From NCBI RefSeq assembly GCF_014651855.1, contig NZ_BMXR01000004.1, positions 1-64,000 on the forward strand: a stretch of 64,000 nucleotides of DNA. Direction: 5' to 3'. Shown one piece after another: positions 18,101-26,929 of this stretch. The stretch comes from Saccharospirillum salsuginis. GTDB taxonomy: Bacteria > Pseudomonadota > Gammaproteobacteria > Pseudomonadales > Natronospirillaceae. The position numbers and the translations under genes were made by a program. The notes beneath the pieces were generated by a model, which searched no databases, was not told the DNA's origin, and worked only from the letters and a program-made list of their open reading frames with translations. The number at the start of each line of letters is the position of its first letter. Positions within the stretch are counted from its first letter, which is position 1.

Positions 18101-18810
18101 ATTCATGGACGGTGTACGCACAGATCGATGGTGAAAATGTCGGCGATCCGGATACGAGCTTACCCTTCCCGGAGAACACCGAACCGACTCTGGCCTCGTT
18201 CAAGTTGTTCTTTAACGCGGATGGCACCGTGGACGAATCGAACACGGGAGACTTCCTGGTCTCCAACTGGACACCGACCGACCCGGAAACCGGAGACCCG
18301 ACCGGCGCCTATGTGGGTCAGCCGGAGTCCCAGGGCGGCAGTCTGCCGATTCCGGATCCGAACACCAACTCGAATTTTGCGATTTCGTTTGATGGCACTA
18401 CCCAGTACGGCGGTCCCTTCTCACGATACGACTTCCAGCAGGACGGCTATGCCAGTGGACGTCTCAAGGATCTCGAGATCAATGACGACGGCACCGTCTA
18501 TGCCCGCTACACCAACGGCGAGGCCCAGGTGCTGGGGCAGGTGGCTCTGGCTTCCTTCGCCAGCAATGAAGGGTTGAACCCGGTGGGCAACACCGAATGG
18601 GAGGCCAGTTTCGAGTCCGGCGATGCCACCATCGGTGAGCCGGGTACCGGGTTGCTGGGCAGCATCCAGTCGGCTGCACTGGAGGATTCGACGGTCGACC
18701 TGTCCGAGCAGCTGGTGCACCTGATTATCGCCCAGCGAAACTACCAGGCCAACGCCAAGACGATCGAAACGGCCAACGCCGTGACCCAGACGATCATTAA
18801 CCTGCGGTAA
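15151..18810 (+). CDS. flgE: Giant flagellar hook protein FlgE
   Basis: A hook subunit of 1219 residues against about 400 in Pseudomonas or Salmonella. The ends are conventional. The N-terminus has LSGVAAANKDLKVTGNNIANASTTGF, then the D1 region with LDLAIDGNGFFVT and YTRSGIFGVDKQGFI. The C-terminus has GLNPVGNTEWEASFESG and LSEQLVHLIIAQRNYQANAKTIETANAV. Roughly residues 140-900 are inserted acidic beta-rich surface domains. One (about 524-590, IQIPPGSYGSHNQLVEAIN) resembles modules in FliD, and another (about 751-920, starting near ITTEAGASASEIAAQL) is clearly related to FlgK. GAGGAG precedes the ATG. It is uninterrupted and shows no frameshift, so the enlargement looks selected. Confidence 0.95.
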   Translation: MTFGTGLSGVAAANKDLKVTGNNIANASTTGFKSSRAEFGDAYTNSFLGYGQDKAGAGVNVQNIGQKFEQGNISQTNSALDLAIDGNGFFVTEYANGSVTYTRSGIFGVDKQGFITNNQGARLQGFGVNENGLVSGVLTDLEVDTGNQPPRGTHGVDARVNVPAGAQVLQQDGTITRTNGLAIGSAQVGPLEDIATTVDTLGIPTTSGTEARYDGGTLGGNITFPYDPAADGTSGWTIEVSVQGPNIEGGTATLTDTIQPFQAGKTYADVDEIVDDVNRAILGSPDLAGKIEAEVNAAGDGISFSTTGVYATDGTSFSLANDVGTVLGANHFNIPGALTQAPIAGADLFESGGSIDLRTIPGQAASVQGNDDADLVYTDADPGTFSELTSSADPAAVDGGNFGQTSLGTGDRIRFNASIPGEVSPTLIDVDINGVASAADLVNQFNAAFNTAFGSPDVLQASYSANRLVVTVGSDVGEGSNDINLVQVSDAQNNDDFNLVTMGMDTSNSTPAPTLVAGDDPVLANNLLDIEIEGGISDTIQIPPGSYGSHNQLVEAINDAIEVSPSLFGQVEASEINGRIVLERTEIGDSGDIDVSEGDPNSVTLDALGFTSTTKTLGIDTIDRSHSFRVNLTVPAPDPEDRSGSVEISLEEEIISIDQLAAAINRELAAVPAEDYIGVQAQVIQDEQGRKQLQFVATEAGEASQVSVTNIQAPGDDLDVEQLYGLLQTDQYNTDLVTVGEPEVTNGYPEQSFVLYNEDEDERTTITTEAGASASEIAAQLSENAGVDASAETEVRLLSDNYANSGDLDLFINGQVISANDFQSMVDEINQYQQTSLNSITAELDDSTGDIVLTSSTGIDIEVSIESTNDNDSLTVQGYEGTAPVVLGGEPDAETNAKIGGYVDIILNEGFTLTEPEPRVAGLFNGLTDSSFEDYTINAFDPDDPETYNETSSLPIYDSIGNQHQLQLFYVKDPEDPNRPNALNSWTVYAQIDGENVGDPDTSLPFPENTEPTLASFKLFFNADGTVDESNTGDFLVSNWTPTDPETGDPTGAYVGQPESQGGSLPIPDPNTNSNFAISFDGTTQYGGPFSRYDFQQDGYASGRLKDLEINDDGTVYARYTNGEAQVLGQVALASFASNEGLNPVGNTEWEASFESGDATIGEPGTGLLGSIQSAALEDSTVDLSEQLVHLIIAQRNYQANAKTIETANAVTQTIINLR

Positions 18811-18861
18811 TTCGTAGCGGCGGTAGGAAGTTTCTTGCCGCCGCTTTACCGCTTTCCTCCC

Positions 18862-18933
18862 TGTAGGAGCGCACTCCGTGCGCGACATGCGTTTCATGGC
18901 AAGGCTTTGTCGCGCACGGAGTGCGCTCCTACG
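18862..18933. repeat. REP-like hairpin, family B, after flgE
   Basis: TGTAGGAGCGCACTCCGTGC with its continuation GCGAC, and the reverse complement GTCGCGCACGGAGTGCGCTC then CTAC, are separated by about 19 bases. This makes a long inverted pair just after flgE, and each unit is itself palindromic. It probably also serves as an mRNA 3' structure. Confidence 0.85.
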
Positions 18934-18971
18934 GGGAGATGACGCCGGCGCTCCCAGGGTTTCCCCTTTCT

Positions 18972-18987
18972 GGCACACCTTTCGCAA
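18972..18987 (+). promoter_or_regulatory. Sigma-54 promoter of flgFGH
   Basis: TGGCACACCTTTCGCA keeps GG-N10-GC spacing but has TCGC in place of TTGC at -12. It lies 40 bases before the flgF ATG. Confidence 0.75.
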
Positions 18988-19027
18988 TACTCCCTGTACA
19001 GCTCATAAAAGCGGCAGGAGTCCTCCC

Positions 19028-19771
19028 ATGGATCGCGCACTCTACATCGCGATGACCGGCGCCAAGAACAACATGATGGCGCAAACCTCGCACTCCAATA
19101 ACCTGGCCAATGCCTCCACCACCGGCTTTCGGGCGGATTGGGAGCAGGCGCGGGCCATGCCGGTTTACGGTGAACACTATCCGACCCGGGCCTACGCCAT
19201 GACCGAACGGCCCGCCACCGACTTCAATGATGGTCCGCTGAAAGAGACCGGTAATGAACTCGATGTCGCCATTGCCGGCGACGGCTTTTTCGCCGTTCAG
19301 GATGCCGAAGGCAACGAAGCCTACACCCGTCGGGGCGATCTCGCCGTGACACCGCTGGGCGAACTGATCAACGGCAGTGGTCAACCGGTTATCGGCAACG
19401 GCGGACCGATTGTCCTGCCGCCCTATGAGAAAGTCGATATCGGAGAGGACGGCACGATTTCAATTCGCCCCGCCGGCGCCGGTCCGAATGAAATGCTGGT
19501 GATCGATAACCTGAAAATCGTCAATCCGGATCTGCAAAACTTCGAAAAAGGGACGGATGGCCTGTTTCGTCCCCGCGAGGGTGATGCCGTGCTGGAGGAT
19601 GATCCGGCCTTAAAGGTGACCACGGGATTCGTCGAAGGCAGCAATGTGAATTCCGTTCACGAACTGACCAACATTCTGTCGCTGAATCGTCAGTATGAAA
19701 TGCAGGTCAAGATCATGAAATCGGCCGAGGAAATGTCCCGGTCATCCGAACAATTACTGCGGCTGAGCTGA
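19028..19771 (+). CDS. flgF: Flagellar rod protein FlgF
   Basis: A 247-residue rod subunit. The ATG before DRALYIAMTGAKNNM is the family start and has AGGAG upstream; the longer frame runs back into the REP repeat and is rejected. Motifs are SNNLANASTTGFRADW, LDVAIAGDGFFAVQD and the C-terminal NSVHELTNILSLNRQYEMQVK. Normal size. It precedes flgG by 10 bases. Confidence 0.96.
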   Translation: MDRALYIAMTGAKNNMMAQTSHSNNLANASTTGFRADWEQARAMPVYGEHYPTRAYAMTERPATDFNDGPLKETGNELDVAIAGDGFFAVQDAEGNEAYTRRGDLAVTPLGELINGSGQPVIGNGGPIVLPPYEKVDIGEDGTISIRPAGAGPNEMLVIDNLKIVNPDLQNFEKGTDGLFRPREGDAVLEDDPALKVTTGFVEGSNVNSVHELTNILSLNRQYEMQVKIMKSAEEMSRSSEQLLRLS

Positions 19772-19781
19772 GGAGTCCATC

Positions 19782-20567
19782 ATGCACAAAGCCTTATGGG
19801 TCGGTAAGACCGGTTTGGAAGCTCAGGACATTGCCCTGTCGACCATTTCCAACAACATGGCCAACGCCAGCACCACCGGCTTCAAGAAAGAGCGGGCCGT
19901 GTTCGAAGACCTCATCTACCAGGTGCAGCGTCAGCCCGGTGCCCAGAGCTCGCAAAACACCCAGTTGCCCTCGGGTCTGCAACTCGGCACCGGTGTGCGC
20001 ACCGTCGGCACCCAGAAAATGTTTACCCAGGGCGACCTGAACATGACCGAGCAACCGCTGGATATGGCGATCAACGGTCGCGGTTTTTTCCAGATCCTGA
20101 TGCCGGACGGTAACATCGCCTACACCCGTGACGGGACCTTCCACATCAATGCCGAAGGGCAGGTGGTGACCGCCAGCGGGTACCAGGTGGAGCCGGACAT
20201 TCAGGTGCCGGAACAAACCAAGACCATTACGGTCGGCACCGATGGCATCGTGACGGCCGTGGCGGAAGGGGACAACGAACCCTTCGAGATCGGTCAGATC
20301 GAAGTGGTCGACTTCGTGAATCCGGCTGGCTTGCAATCCATCGGTAATAACCTCTATCTGGAAACGGCGGCCAGCGGCCAGGCTCAGGTCGGTGTGCCCA
20401 GTCTGGATGGGTTCGGCGCTGTGATCCAGGGCGCTCTGGAGACTTCCAACGTGACCATCGTTGAGGAAATGGTGGACATGATATCCACACAGCGGGCCTA
20501 TGAGATGAACTCCAAAGTGGTCAGTACCGCCGACCAGATGTTGGGCTTCATTACCTCGAACCTCTAA
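19782..20567 (+). CDS. flgG: Distal rod protein FlgG
   Basis: A 261-residue distal rod subunit, with length and motifs typical: ISNNMANASTTGFKKERAVFEDLIYQ, LDMAINGRGFFQILMPDG, YTRDGTFHINAEGQVVTASGY and TIVEEMVDMISTQRAYEMNSKVV. It was not enlarged, unlike FlgE. RBS GAGGAG lies upstream. Confidence 0.97.
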   Translation: MHKALWVGKTGLEAQDIALSTISNNMANASTTGFKKERAVFEDLIYQVQRQPGAQSSQNTQLPSGLQLGTGVRTVGTQKMFTQGDLNMTEQPLDMAINGRGFFQILMPDGNIAYTRDGTFHINAEGQVVTASGYQVEPDIQVPEQTKTITVGTDGIVTAVAEGDNEPFEIGQIEVVDFVNPAGLQSIGNNLYLETAASGQAQVGVPSLDGFGAVIQGALETSNVTIVEEMVDMISTQRAYEMNSKVVSTADQMLGFITSNL

Positions 20568-20586
20568 CCCGGGGGAGGCGATCATC

Positions 20587-21273
20587 ATGATTAAGCGCAG
20601 CCTGATTCTTATCCTCGCCAGTCTGGCTTTGGCCGGATGCGGCACCCTGAAAACCGCCACGGTCGGAGAAACACCGGTGGCCGGCGACCCCGAGTTCGCT
20701 CCGGTGCCGTCCGAGTCCCTGAAGCCGCCACCGAACCAGGACGGCTCTCTGTTCACACCGCGCTACGGCATGTCGCTGTACGGTGATAAAAAGGCCATGC
20801 GCGTCGGCGACATCATCACCGTGGTGCTCAACGAAGAAACCCAGGGCAGCAAGTCCTCCCAGTCGCGTTCCTCCAAAACCAGTGAAGCGGGTTTGAACGC
20901 TCCGGTGATCGCCGGCGGTCAACCCATCGAGGCCCTGAGCGCCACCATCCAGGGAGAGCGCAGTTTCGAAGGCCGTGGCGATGCGGACCAGAGCAACAGC
21001 CTGACCGGTAATATCTCGGTCACCGTCGCTGAAGTTCTGCCCAACGGTGTGCTGCGGGTGCAGGGGGAGAAATGGATTACCCTGAACACCGGTGCCGAGT
21101 TCATTCGCATCAAAGGCATGTTGCGGCCCGAGGACATCAACCTGGACAACACCGTTTCCAGCCAGAAACTGGCCGATGCCCGGATCACATACAGTGGTGC
21201 AGGGGCGCTGGCCGATGCCAACCAGCCGGGGTGGCTGACCAAGTTCTTCAACAGCCCGGTGTTTCCGTTTTGA
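20587..21273 (+). CDS. flgH: Flagellar L-ring protein FlgH
   Basis: A 228-residue outer-membrane lipoprotein that forms the L-ring. The signal peptide ends in the lipobox LALAGC with Cys at 18. Typical segments are DKKAMRVGDIITVVLNEETQGSKSS, LTGNISVTVAEVLPNGVLRVQGEKW and FIRIKGMLRPEDI. It closes the flgFGH set, and a REP pair follows before flgI. Confidence 0.96.
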   Translation: MIKRSLILILASLALAGCGTLKTATVGETPVAGDPEFAPVPSESLKPPPNQDGSLFTPRYGMSLYGDKKAMRVGDIITVVLNEETQGSKSSQSRSSKTSEAGLNAPVIAGGQPIEALSATIQGERSFEGRGDADQSNSLTGNISVTVAEVLPNGVLRVQGEKWITLNTGAEFIRIKGMLRPEDINLDNTVSSQKLADARITYSGAGALADANQPGWLTKFFNSPVFPF

Positions 21274-21296
21274 TTCCGCCAGCGAAGGTTCATAAA

Positions 21297-21412
21297 TGTA
21301 GGTTGGATTAGATCCGAAGGATCGTAATCCAACATTACTGCGGTGTTAATGGCTGGTCTCGTGGCACCCTCATACCTGTTGGATTACGCCCTTCGGGCTA
21401 ATCCAACCTACT
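21297..21412. repeat. REP-like inverted pair, family A, flgH-flgI gap
   Basis: Unit 1 starts GTAGGTTGGATTAG and ends CGTAATCCAAC. Unit 2 is in reverse order, TGTTGGATTACG to CTAATCCAACCTAC. About 42 unrelated bases lie between. Both units are hairpins and the pair forms a larger inverted repeat with the GTAG heads outside. Confidence 0.85.
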
Positions 21413-21433
21413 TAATTGCGTGACCTTTCCCAT

Positions 21434-21449
21434 TGGCCCACAAATTGCT
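21434..21449 (+). promoter_or_regulatory. Sigma-54 promoter of flgI
   Basis: TGGCCCACAAATTGCT has GG-N10-GC spacing and lies 42 bases before the flgI ATG. It shows that flgI starts a new transcript after the REP pair. Confidence 0.85.
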
Positions 21450-21491
21450 CAATACCACCCAAACCCCCACAGGCGCCAAGAAGGTGACACC

Positions 21492-22580
21492 ATGAGAGCC
21501 CTGTTTTCCTGTTTTATCGCCGTTCTGCTCTGCGGTGCCGCTCAGGCCGACCGCATCAAGGACTTATCCTCGGTCCAGGGCGTACGCAACAACCAGTTGG
21601 TCGGCTACGGCCTGGTGGTCGGTCTCAGCGGCACGGGCGACCGGGCACCGTTCACCAACCAGACCTTCCGCAACATGATGGAGCAGTTCGGCATCACCAT
21701 TCCCCAGGGGGAAGACCCGCGCCTGCGCAACGTGGCAGCGGTGTCGGTGCATGCCACCTTGCCGCCGTTCTCCAAGCCCGGTCAGGAAATCGACGTCACG
21801 GTCTCCAGCATCGGCAACGCCGACAGCTTACGCGGGGGCAGTCTGTTGCTGACGCCCTTGCGCGGCCCGGACGGACAGACGTACGCCGTCGCCCAGGGGA
21901 ACCTGGTCGTCAGCGGTTTCGGGGCCGAAGGGCAGGACGGGTCGTCCATCAGCGTCAACGTGCAAAGCGCCGGTCGCATCCCGAGCGGTGCGATCGTGGA
22001 GCGGGGCGTTGAGAACACCTTCTCTCAGGGCGATTACCTGACGTTCAATTTGCATCGCCCGGACTTCACAACCGCCAAACGAATGGCGGCCACGATCAAT
22101 GATTTGCTGGGGCCGGATGCGGCCTACGCCGTCGATGCCGCCTCGGTTCGTGTAACGGCTCCCCGCGACCCCAACCAGCGGGTCAGCTTCATCAGCGTGC
22201 TGGAAAATCTGGATGTCACGCCGGGCGAAGAATCCGCCAAGGTCATCATCAACAGCCGGACCGGCACCATCGTCGTCGGCAAGCACGTTCGGGTGGAACC
22301 CGTGGCCATTACTCACGGCAACCTGACGGTGACCATCGACAATCAGTTGAACGTCTCCCAACCCGAACCCCTGTCGGAGGGCGAAACCGTTGTTGTGCCC
22401 GACACGGATATTGAAATCGATGAGGGGGACAACCGCATGTTTCTGTTCGGACCGACGGTCACGCTGAATGACATCGTCAACGCGGTGAATGAAGTCGGCG
22501 CCGCCCCCGGGGATTTGATGGCGATTCTGGAAGCGCTGAAATCGGCCGGGGCGTTGAAGGCGGAGTTGATTGTTATCTGA
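21492..22580 (+). CDS. flgI: Flagellar P-ring protein FlgI
   Basis: A 362-residue periplasmic P-ring subunit whose assembly needs FlgA. The ATG before RALFSC gives a signal peptide ending CGAAQA with cleavage before DRIKDL. Motifs are [40 protein letters not shown] and [22 protein letters not shown] precedes the ATG. Normal length. A family B REP hairpin begins one base after the stop. Confidence 0.97.
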   Translation: MRALFSCFIAVLLCGAAQADRIKDLSSVQGVRNNQLVGYGLVVGLSGTGDRAPFTNQTFRNMMEQFGITIPQGEDPRLRNVAAVSVHATLPPFSKPGQEIDVTVSSIGNADSLRGGSLLLTPLRGPDGQTYAVAQGNLVVSGFGAEGQDGSSISVNVQSAGRIPSGAIVERGVENTFSQGDYLTFNLHRPDFTTAKRMAATINDLLGPDAAYAVDAASVRVTAPRDPNQRVSFISVLENLDVTPGEESAKVIINSRTGTIVVGKHVRVEPVAITHGNLTVTIDNQLNVSQPEPLSEGETVVVPDTDIEIDEGDNRMFLFGPTVTLNDIVNAVNEVGAAPGDLMAILEALKSAGALKAELIVI

Positions 22581-22655
22581 CTGTAGGAGTGCACTCCGTG
22601 CGCGACATTTGATTGCCATCTACTCCTTGTCGCGCACGGGAGTGCGCTCCTACAG
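22581..22655. repeat. REP-like hairpin, family B, after flgI
   Basis: CTGTAGGAGTGCACTCCGTG continuing to CGCGAC, then the reverse complement CGCGCACGGGAGTGCGCTCC, with 22 bases between. It starts directly at the flgI stop codon. Confidence 0.85.
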
Positions 22656-22754
22656 TTATCCCTGGCACGAGATTTGAACTGTCAACAAGAAAGCAGCCAC
22701 ACCGGCCGGAACTCACAACCAAACCGGCAAACATTCACCGGAGAGCGGCAAAGA

Positions 22755-23741
22755 ATGGTTTCTCAACTGGACGCAGCCTTTAACTACAACGACCTGCACG
22801 GCCTGAACTCGGTCAAGCAGGCCGCGCGTAAGGACGACCCCGAAGCGCTGAAGGTCGTGGCCAAGCAGTTCGAGTCCATGTTCATTTCCATGGTGCTGAA
22901 GAGCATGCGCGAAGCGACCGATGTTATGGCCAGCGATATGCTCAGCAGCAACGAGACCAAGTTCTACCGCGATATGCACGACCAGCAGTTGAGTCTGTCC
23001 ATGGCCGAAAGCGGTGGTTACGGCCTGGCCGATACGCTGTACCAGCAACTCTCCGCGCAACTGCCGCAACGTGACCGGGATTTCAGCAACGTCGACGTGA
23101 AGCCGCTGGACGAGAGCCAACGGCCCATTTTACCCGCGTCACCTGTACCCGAGGCCAGTGAAGCCAAGGCCACTGAGTCGACTATCCCTGACAGCTTTAA
23201 AGCTCCGGACTCTCAGAACGCCGGGGAAGACGACTCCGGGAATTTCAAATCACCGCAGGACTTCATCGAGTCCTTGCTGCCCCATGCCCGTGAGGCTGCG
23301 CAGCAGCTGGGTGTGGCGCCTCGCGTCCTGGTGGCCCAGGCGGCCCTGGAAACCGGTTGGGGTCGACACATGATTCAGGGTGAAGAAGGTCAACCCAGTT
23401 TCAATTTCTTCGGCATTAAAGCCAACCACGGCTGGCAGGGCGATGTGGCCGATACCACCACCCATGAATACATCGAAGGACGACGCCTGACGATCAAGGA
23501 CCGCTTCCGTGCCTATCCGGATCCGGCCTCGGCGTTTCAGGATTATGTCGACTTCCTGAAGGAAAACCCGCGCTACCGTGACGCCCTCGACCAGGCTGCC
23601 GATCCGGCCGCCTACACCCAGGGGTTGCAACAGGCCGGTTACGCGACCGACCCGAATTATGCGGACAAGATTCTGCGTATCGCCGACAGCGACCTCATGC
23701 AATTGGCCAGCGCTTCGTCGTCCACCGGTTCGGTGGCATAG
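22755..23741 (+). CDS. flgJ: Rod-cap and peptidoglycan hydrolase FlgJ
   Basis: A 328-residue two-domain protein. The N-terminal rod-capping part (about 15-100) has VKQAARKDDPEALKVVAKQFESMF and SMRE. After a Pro/Ser/Glu linker, the C-terminal glucosaminidase-type domain (about 170-320) has PHAREAAQQLGVAPRVLVAQAALETGWG, with E199 the likely catalytic glutamate, and FNFFGIKAN. It drills the cell wall for the rod. The start chosen is the ATG before VSQLDAAF, matching the family. It lies ahead of flgKL. A sigma-54-like TGGCAC upstream lacks the -12 GC, so flgJ may depend on flgI transcription. Confidence 0.95.
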   Translation: MVSQLDAAFNYNDLHGLNSVKQAARKDDPEALKVVAKQFESMFISMVLKSMREATDVMASDMLSSNETKFYRDMHDQQLSLSMAESGGYGLADTLYQQLSAQLPQRDRDFSNVDVKPLDESQRPILPASPVPEASEAKATESTIPDSFKAPDSQNAGEDDSGNFKSPQDFIESLLPHAREAAQQLGVAPRVLVAQAALETGWGRHMIQGEEGQPSFNFFGIKANHGWQGDVADTTTHEYIEGRRLTIKDRFRAYPDPASAFQDYVDFLKENPRYRDALDQAADPAAYTQGLQQAGYATDPNYADKILRIADSDLMQLASASSSTGSVA

Positions 23742-23751
23742 GGGATAGGCC

Positions 23752-26700
23752 ATGAGTCTGCTCAATACCGCCATCACCGGTCTGAAAGCGCAGCAGGAAG
23801 CGCTGAAAACCACAGGGCACAACATCTCCAACGCCAACACGCCCGGTTATTCGCGCCAGGAAGTGGTGCTGAAAACCAATGATCCGCAGTTTCGCGGTTT
23901 CGGGTTTGTGGGGCAGGGCGTGGATGTGAACTCGGTACGGCGGGTCACCGATCAGTTCATGATTGAACAGCAGCGGGCCGATACCTCGAATTTCCAGCGC
24001 CTCGATACCTACCGGGCCAACATCGAACAGGTGGACCGGCTGCTGGCCGATGAAAAAACCGGTTTGCAACCCGCCCTGGACAGTTTTTTCGCCAGCCTGC
24101 AGGGCGGGGCGGACAACCCTGCCTATATACCGTCTAGAGATGTGGTCCTGGGCGAATCGGCCGGTCTGGTCGACCGCTTTAAAACCATCCATACCTATTT
24201 GACGGACCAGAACGAATCCATCAACAGCCAGGTTCAGGCCATGGTGGCGCAAATCAATTCGTTGGCCGAGGGCATCGCCACGCTCAACGAAGAAATCGTG
24301 ACGGCTCAGGGCAGCCCGACCCAAACCCCACCGAACGACTTGCTCGACCAGCGCGACGAACTGGTACGGCAACTGGCCGAGTTCGTGGATGTGGACGTGA
24401 CTGTCGACAATGAGCAATTCAACGTCTCCATCGGCAATGGACAAGGGCTCGTTTTGGCGGGCGATGCCAATCGACTCGAAGCCACCGGCGGTGTGGAAGA
24501 CCCGCAACGGTTCGGAGTGCGTTTCATCAGCCAGACCGAAAACCTGTTTATCACGGACAAGCTCAACAACGGCAAGCTGGCGGGGCTGTTTGAATTTCGT
24601 GACCAGGCATTGGACCCGGCGATGAACAACCTGGGCCGGATCGGTGTGGCACTCACTCAACAGATGAACAGTCAACACCGGCAGGGGATCGATCTGAATG
24701 GCGATTTCGGTCAGGACTTTTTCCAGGATCTCAACGACCCGGACCTGGCCGCATCGGGGCGCGCACAACCCAATTCGCTGAATACACCGCCCAAGGACCA
24801 GGTTATCAGCGTTTACTTCGAAGATCCGGCGGCCCTGACGAACAGCGACTATACGATGAAGTTCACTGGTCCAGCGGACAACAATTACGAGATCGTTCGG
24901 AAAAACGATGGCGAAGTCGTCAAGGAAGGCTCGCTTCCGGCCGACCTGCCACAGTCCATCGAATTCGACGGTTTGCGGGTCGAGCTGGAAAACGGCACGT
25001 TCAAGCAAGGGGACAGCTTCACCATCAACCCGTTGCGCGACATTCCGAGTCAAATGGATTTGCTGTTGCAAGAACCGGCCGAACTGGCATTTGCCTATCC
25101 CATGCGTGCCGAAACCCCGTCCGGCAATGAAGGCACCGGTGCGATCGATCAAGGGCAGATGTTGAGCCGGGACAGTCAGTTTTTCTCCGAAGAGGGGGAT
25201 CTCGACCCGCCTCTGTTGATTCAATTCGACAGCCCGACCCGTTATTCCGTCTATGACAATTCGGACCCCGGCAACCCGGTACCGCTGGAGCCGCCCCTGC
25301 AGAATATCGAGTTCGTGCCCGGCGCCTCCAATACACTGTTCACCAGTGATCCGGGCGAAACCCAGGTCAGTTCATGGCGTCCCCGACTGCCGCAAGACCC
25401 GACGATCTCCCAGGACGGACCGGCCACCGTGCCGCCCTACAATGGCATCAACACCGAACAATTCACCTTCAGCCGGACCGACCCGGAGACCGGCAAGGTG
25501 ACCCGGGACCCGCTGATCACCACGGAAACCGGCGCCTCGGCGGCCGATATCGCGGATCGGTTAAATCAGGTCGATGGAGTCACCGCCCGAGCCTACACCG
25601 AGGTCCAACTGAGTAACTTCACCAACTCGGGTACGCCCTATGATCCGGACAACCCCTTCGAGGTCTGGGTCAACGGTCATGAGATTACGCTGGACGATCT
25701 GGGCCCCAACCAGACCGTCTTTATGGACGGCTACCCCGAAGAGATGCCGGACGAACTGGGCCCGAACTTCCTGGCGGACCGCATCAACGCCCACTACGAC
25801 CTGCAAGCCGCGGGCATTCGGGCGAAAAGCGATGGCGAAACGCTGACCATTACGGACCAGAACGGCAACGACATCTTCGTCGAAATGCGCGGCGACAAAC
25901 CTCAGCCGGTGATTGTCGGCGCTCCACCGGTCGGCGGAGGACCGACGAACAGCCAGATCGACCCGGGTGATACGTTTGAGATCAGCACCGGCGAGCGTTG
26001 GTCTGTCGAACCGGTCTCCGGCGACACCCGGGGGCAACTGAACAACCTGACCGGGTTCGACTTCAGCGAGGGTGGCCCGTACGAATACGAGATGTATTTA
26101 CCCGATGGTCGCACCGGCAGTATTACCTTGACCGGCAATCACGCCACCGCTGAAGACGTAAAAGCTGAAATCGAAACCAAGATACAAGCACAGCTCGACA
26201 GTCCGGGTCGCGTGGAAGCCTCCATCACCGAGCGCGGCGAGATCGAGTACCAGATTTTCATGAAGGTCTCCGGTACCGGCAATGACGACACCGCCGGTGT
26301 CAATGTCGGCGGCCAGGTCGATGTCACCATGGCCGACGGCATCAGCCTGACCACACGACCGGAAGAGGGCGCCATTTTAACCGGCGTACCGGAAGCGAAA
26401 TCGACCTATACCGGATTCCAGTTCGAAATATCCGGGCGCCCCGAAGCCGGTGACGAATTCAGCATCGAATGGAACGAAGGCGGCGTCTCGGACAACCGCA
26501 ACGTACTGGACCTGGTCGGCCTGGAAACCCGCGACACCGTCAACAACCGAGACGGCGGCATGACCTTCACCGAAGCCTACAGCCAGGCAGTGGAGGAAAT
26601 CGGCACCAAGACCCGGCAAGCCCAGATCCAGACCGACGCGGCCGAAGGCGTATTGAGAGCGGGCGAAGAAGAATTGAATTCGGTGCGAGGCGTCAACCTG

Positions 26701-26811
26701 GATGAAGAAGCCGCACGGCTGATCGAGTTCCAACTGGCCTACAACGCCAACAGCCAGGTCATCCGCATCGCCCAGGAGACTTTCGACAGCCTGATCGCCG
26801 CATTCAGATAA
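23752..26811 (+). CDS. flgK: Enlarged hook-filament junction protein FlgK
   Basis: Junction protein HAP1 of 1019 residues against roughly 550-680 in relatives. The conserved ends are present: SLLNTAITGLKAQQEALKTTGHNISNANTPGYSRQ at the N-terminus, and VRGVNLDEEAARLIEFQLAYNANSQVI at the C-terminus. The middle (about 340-900) contains added surface domains. Residues about 568-730, starting near ITTETGASAADIADRL, are homologous to an insert in FlgE, and about 850-890 (GGQVDVTMADGISL) also matches FlgE. FlgN at 2.8 kb should be its chaperone. The frame is intact. Confidence 0.95.
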   Translation: MSLLNTAITGLKAQQEALKTTGHNISNANTPGYSRQEVVLKTNDPQFRGFGFVGQGVDVNSVRRVTDQFMIEQQRADTSNFQRLDTYRANIEQVDRLLADEKTGLQPALDSFFASLQGGADNPAYIPSRDVVLGESAGLVDRFKTIHTYLTDQNESINSQVQAMVAQINSLAEGIATLNEEIVTAQGSPTQTPPNDLLDQRDELVRQLAEFVDVDVTVDNEQFNVSIGNGQGLVLAGDANRLEATGGVEDPQRFGVRFISQTENLFITDKLNNGKLAGLFEFRDQALDPAMNNLGRIGVALTQQMNSQHRQGIDLNGDFGQDFFQDLNDPDLAASGRAQPNSLNTPPKDQVISVYFEDPAALTNSDYTMKFTGPADNNYEIVRKNDGEVVKEGSLPADLPQSIEFDGLRVELENGTFKQGDSFTINPLRDIPSQMDLLLQEPAELAFAYPMRAETPSGNEGTGAIDQGQMLSRDSQFFSEEGDLDPPLLIQFDSPTRYSVYDNSDPGNPVPLEPPLQNIEFVPGASNTLFTSDPGETQVSSWRPRLPQDPTISQDGPATVPPYNGINTEQFTFSRTDPETGKVTRDPLITTETGASAADIADRLNQVDGVTARAYTEVQLSNFTNSGTPYDPDNPFEVWVNGHEITLDDLGPNQTVFMDGYPEEMPDELGPNFLADRINAHYDLQAAGIRAKSDGETLTITDQNGNDIFVEMRGDKPQPVIVGAPPVGGGPTNSQIDPGDTFEISTGERWSVEPVSGDTRGQLNNLTGFDFSEGGPYEYEMYLPDGRTGSITLTGNHATAEDVKAEIETKIQAQLDSPGRVEASITERGEIEYQIFMKVSGTGNDDTAGVNVGGQVDVTMADGISLTTRPEEGAILTGVPEAKSTYTGFQFEISGRPEAGDEFSIEWNEGGVSDNRNVLDLVGLETRDTVNNRDGGMTFTEAYSQAVEEIGTKTRQAQIQTDAAEGVLRAGEEELNSVRGVNLDEEAARLIEFQLAYNANSQVIRIAQETFDSLIAAFR

Positions 26812-26813
26812 AA

Positions 26814-26840
26814 CTGTAGGAGCGCACGCCGTGCGCGACC
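26814..26840 (+). repeat. REP-like unit, family B, after flgK
   Basis: A single unit, CTGTAGGAGCGCACGCCGTG followed by CGCGACC, lies two bases after the flgK stop. Its partner unit is absent. Confidence 0.8.
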
Positions 26841-26885
26841 ATAAATTGGCCCGTCTCCAATTCTCGAGATGGGCCACAAATCAAG

Positions 26886-26920
26886 TCCCCTCTCCCCCCG
26901 GGAGAGGGCTAGGGTGAGGG
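26886..26920. repeat. CCCTCTCCC hairpin repeat, family D, copy 1
   Basis: CCCTCTCCC / GGGAGAGGG is a perfect 9-base stem with a 3-base loop (26888-26908), followed by CTAGGGTGAGGGC. The same type occurs near 28.7 and 31.8 kb. It sits just upstream of flgL. Confidence 0.78.
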
Positions 26921-26929
26921 CAACAAACC

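Noticed and set aside
22663..22678. Sigma-54-like site before flgJ (TGGCACGAGATTTGAA)
   Set aside because: The -12 GC is replaced by GA at the fixed spacing, so the essential dinucleotide is missing.
23695..25224. 509-codon minus-strand frame inside flgK
   Set aside because: It is fully antisense to conserved FlgK coding sequence and has no ribosome site or recognisable domain.
26848..26863. Sigma-54-like site before flgL (TTGGCCCGTCTCCAA)
   Set aside because: No GC occurs 10 bases after GG.
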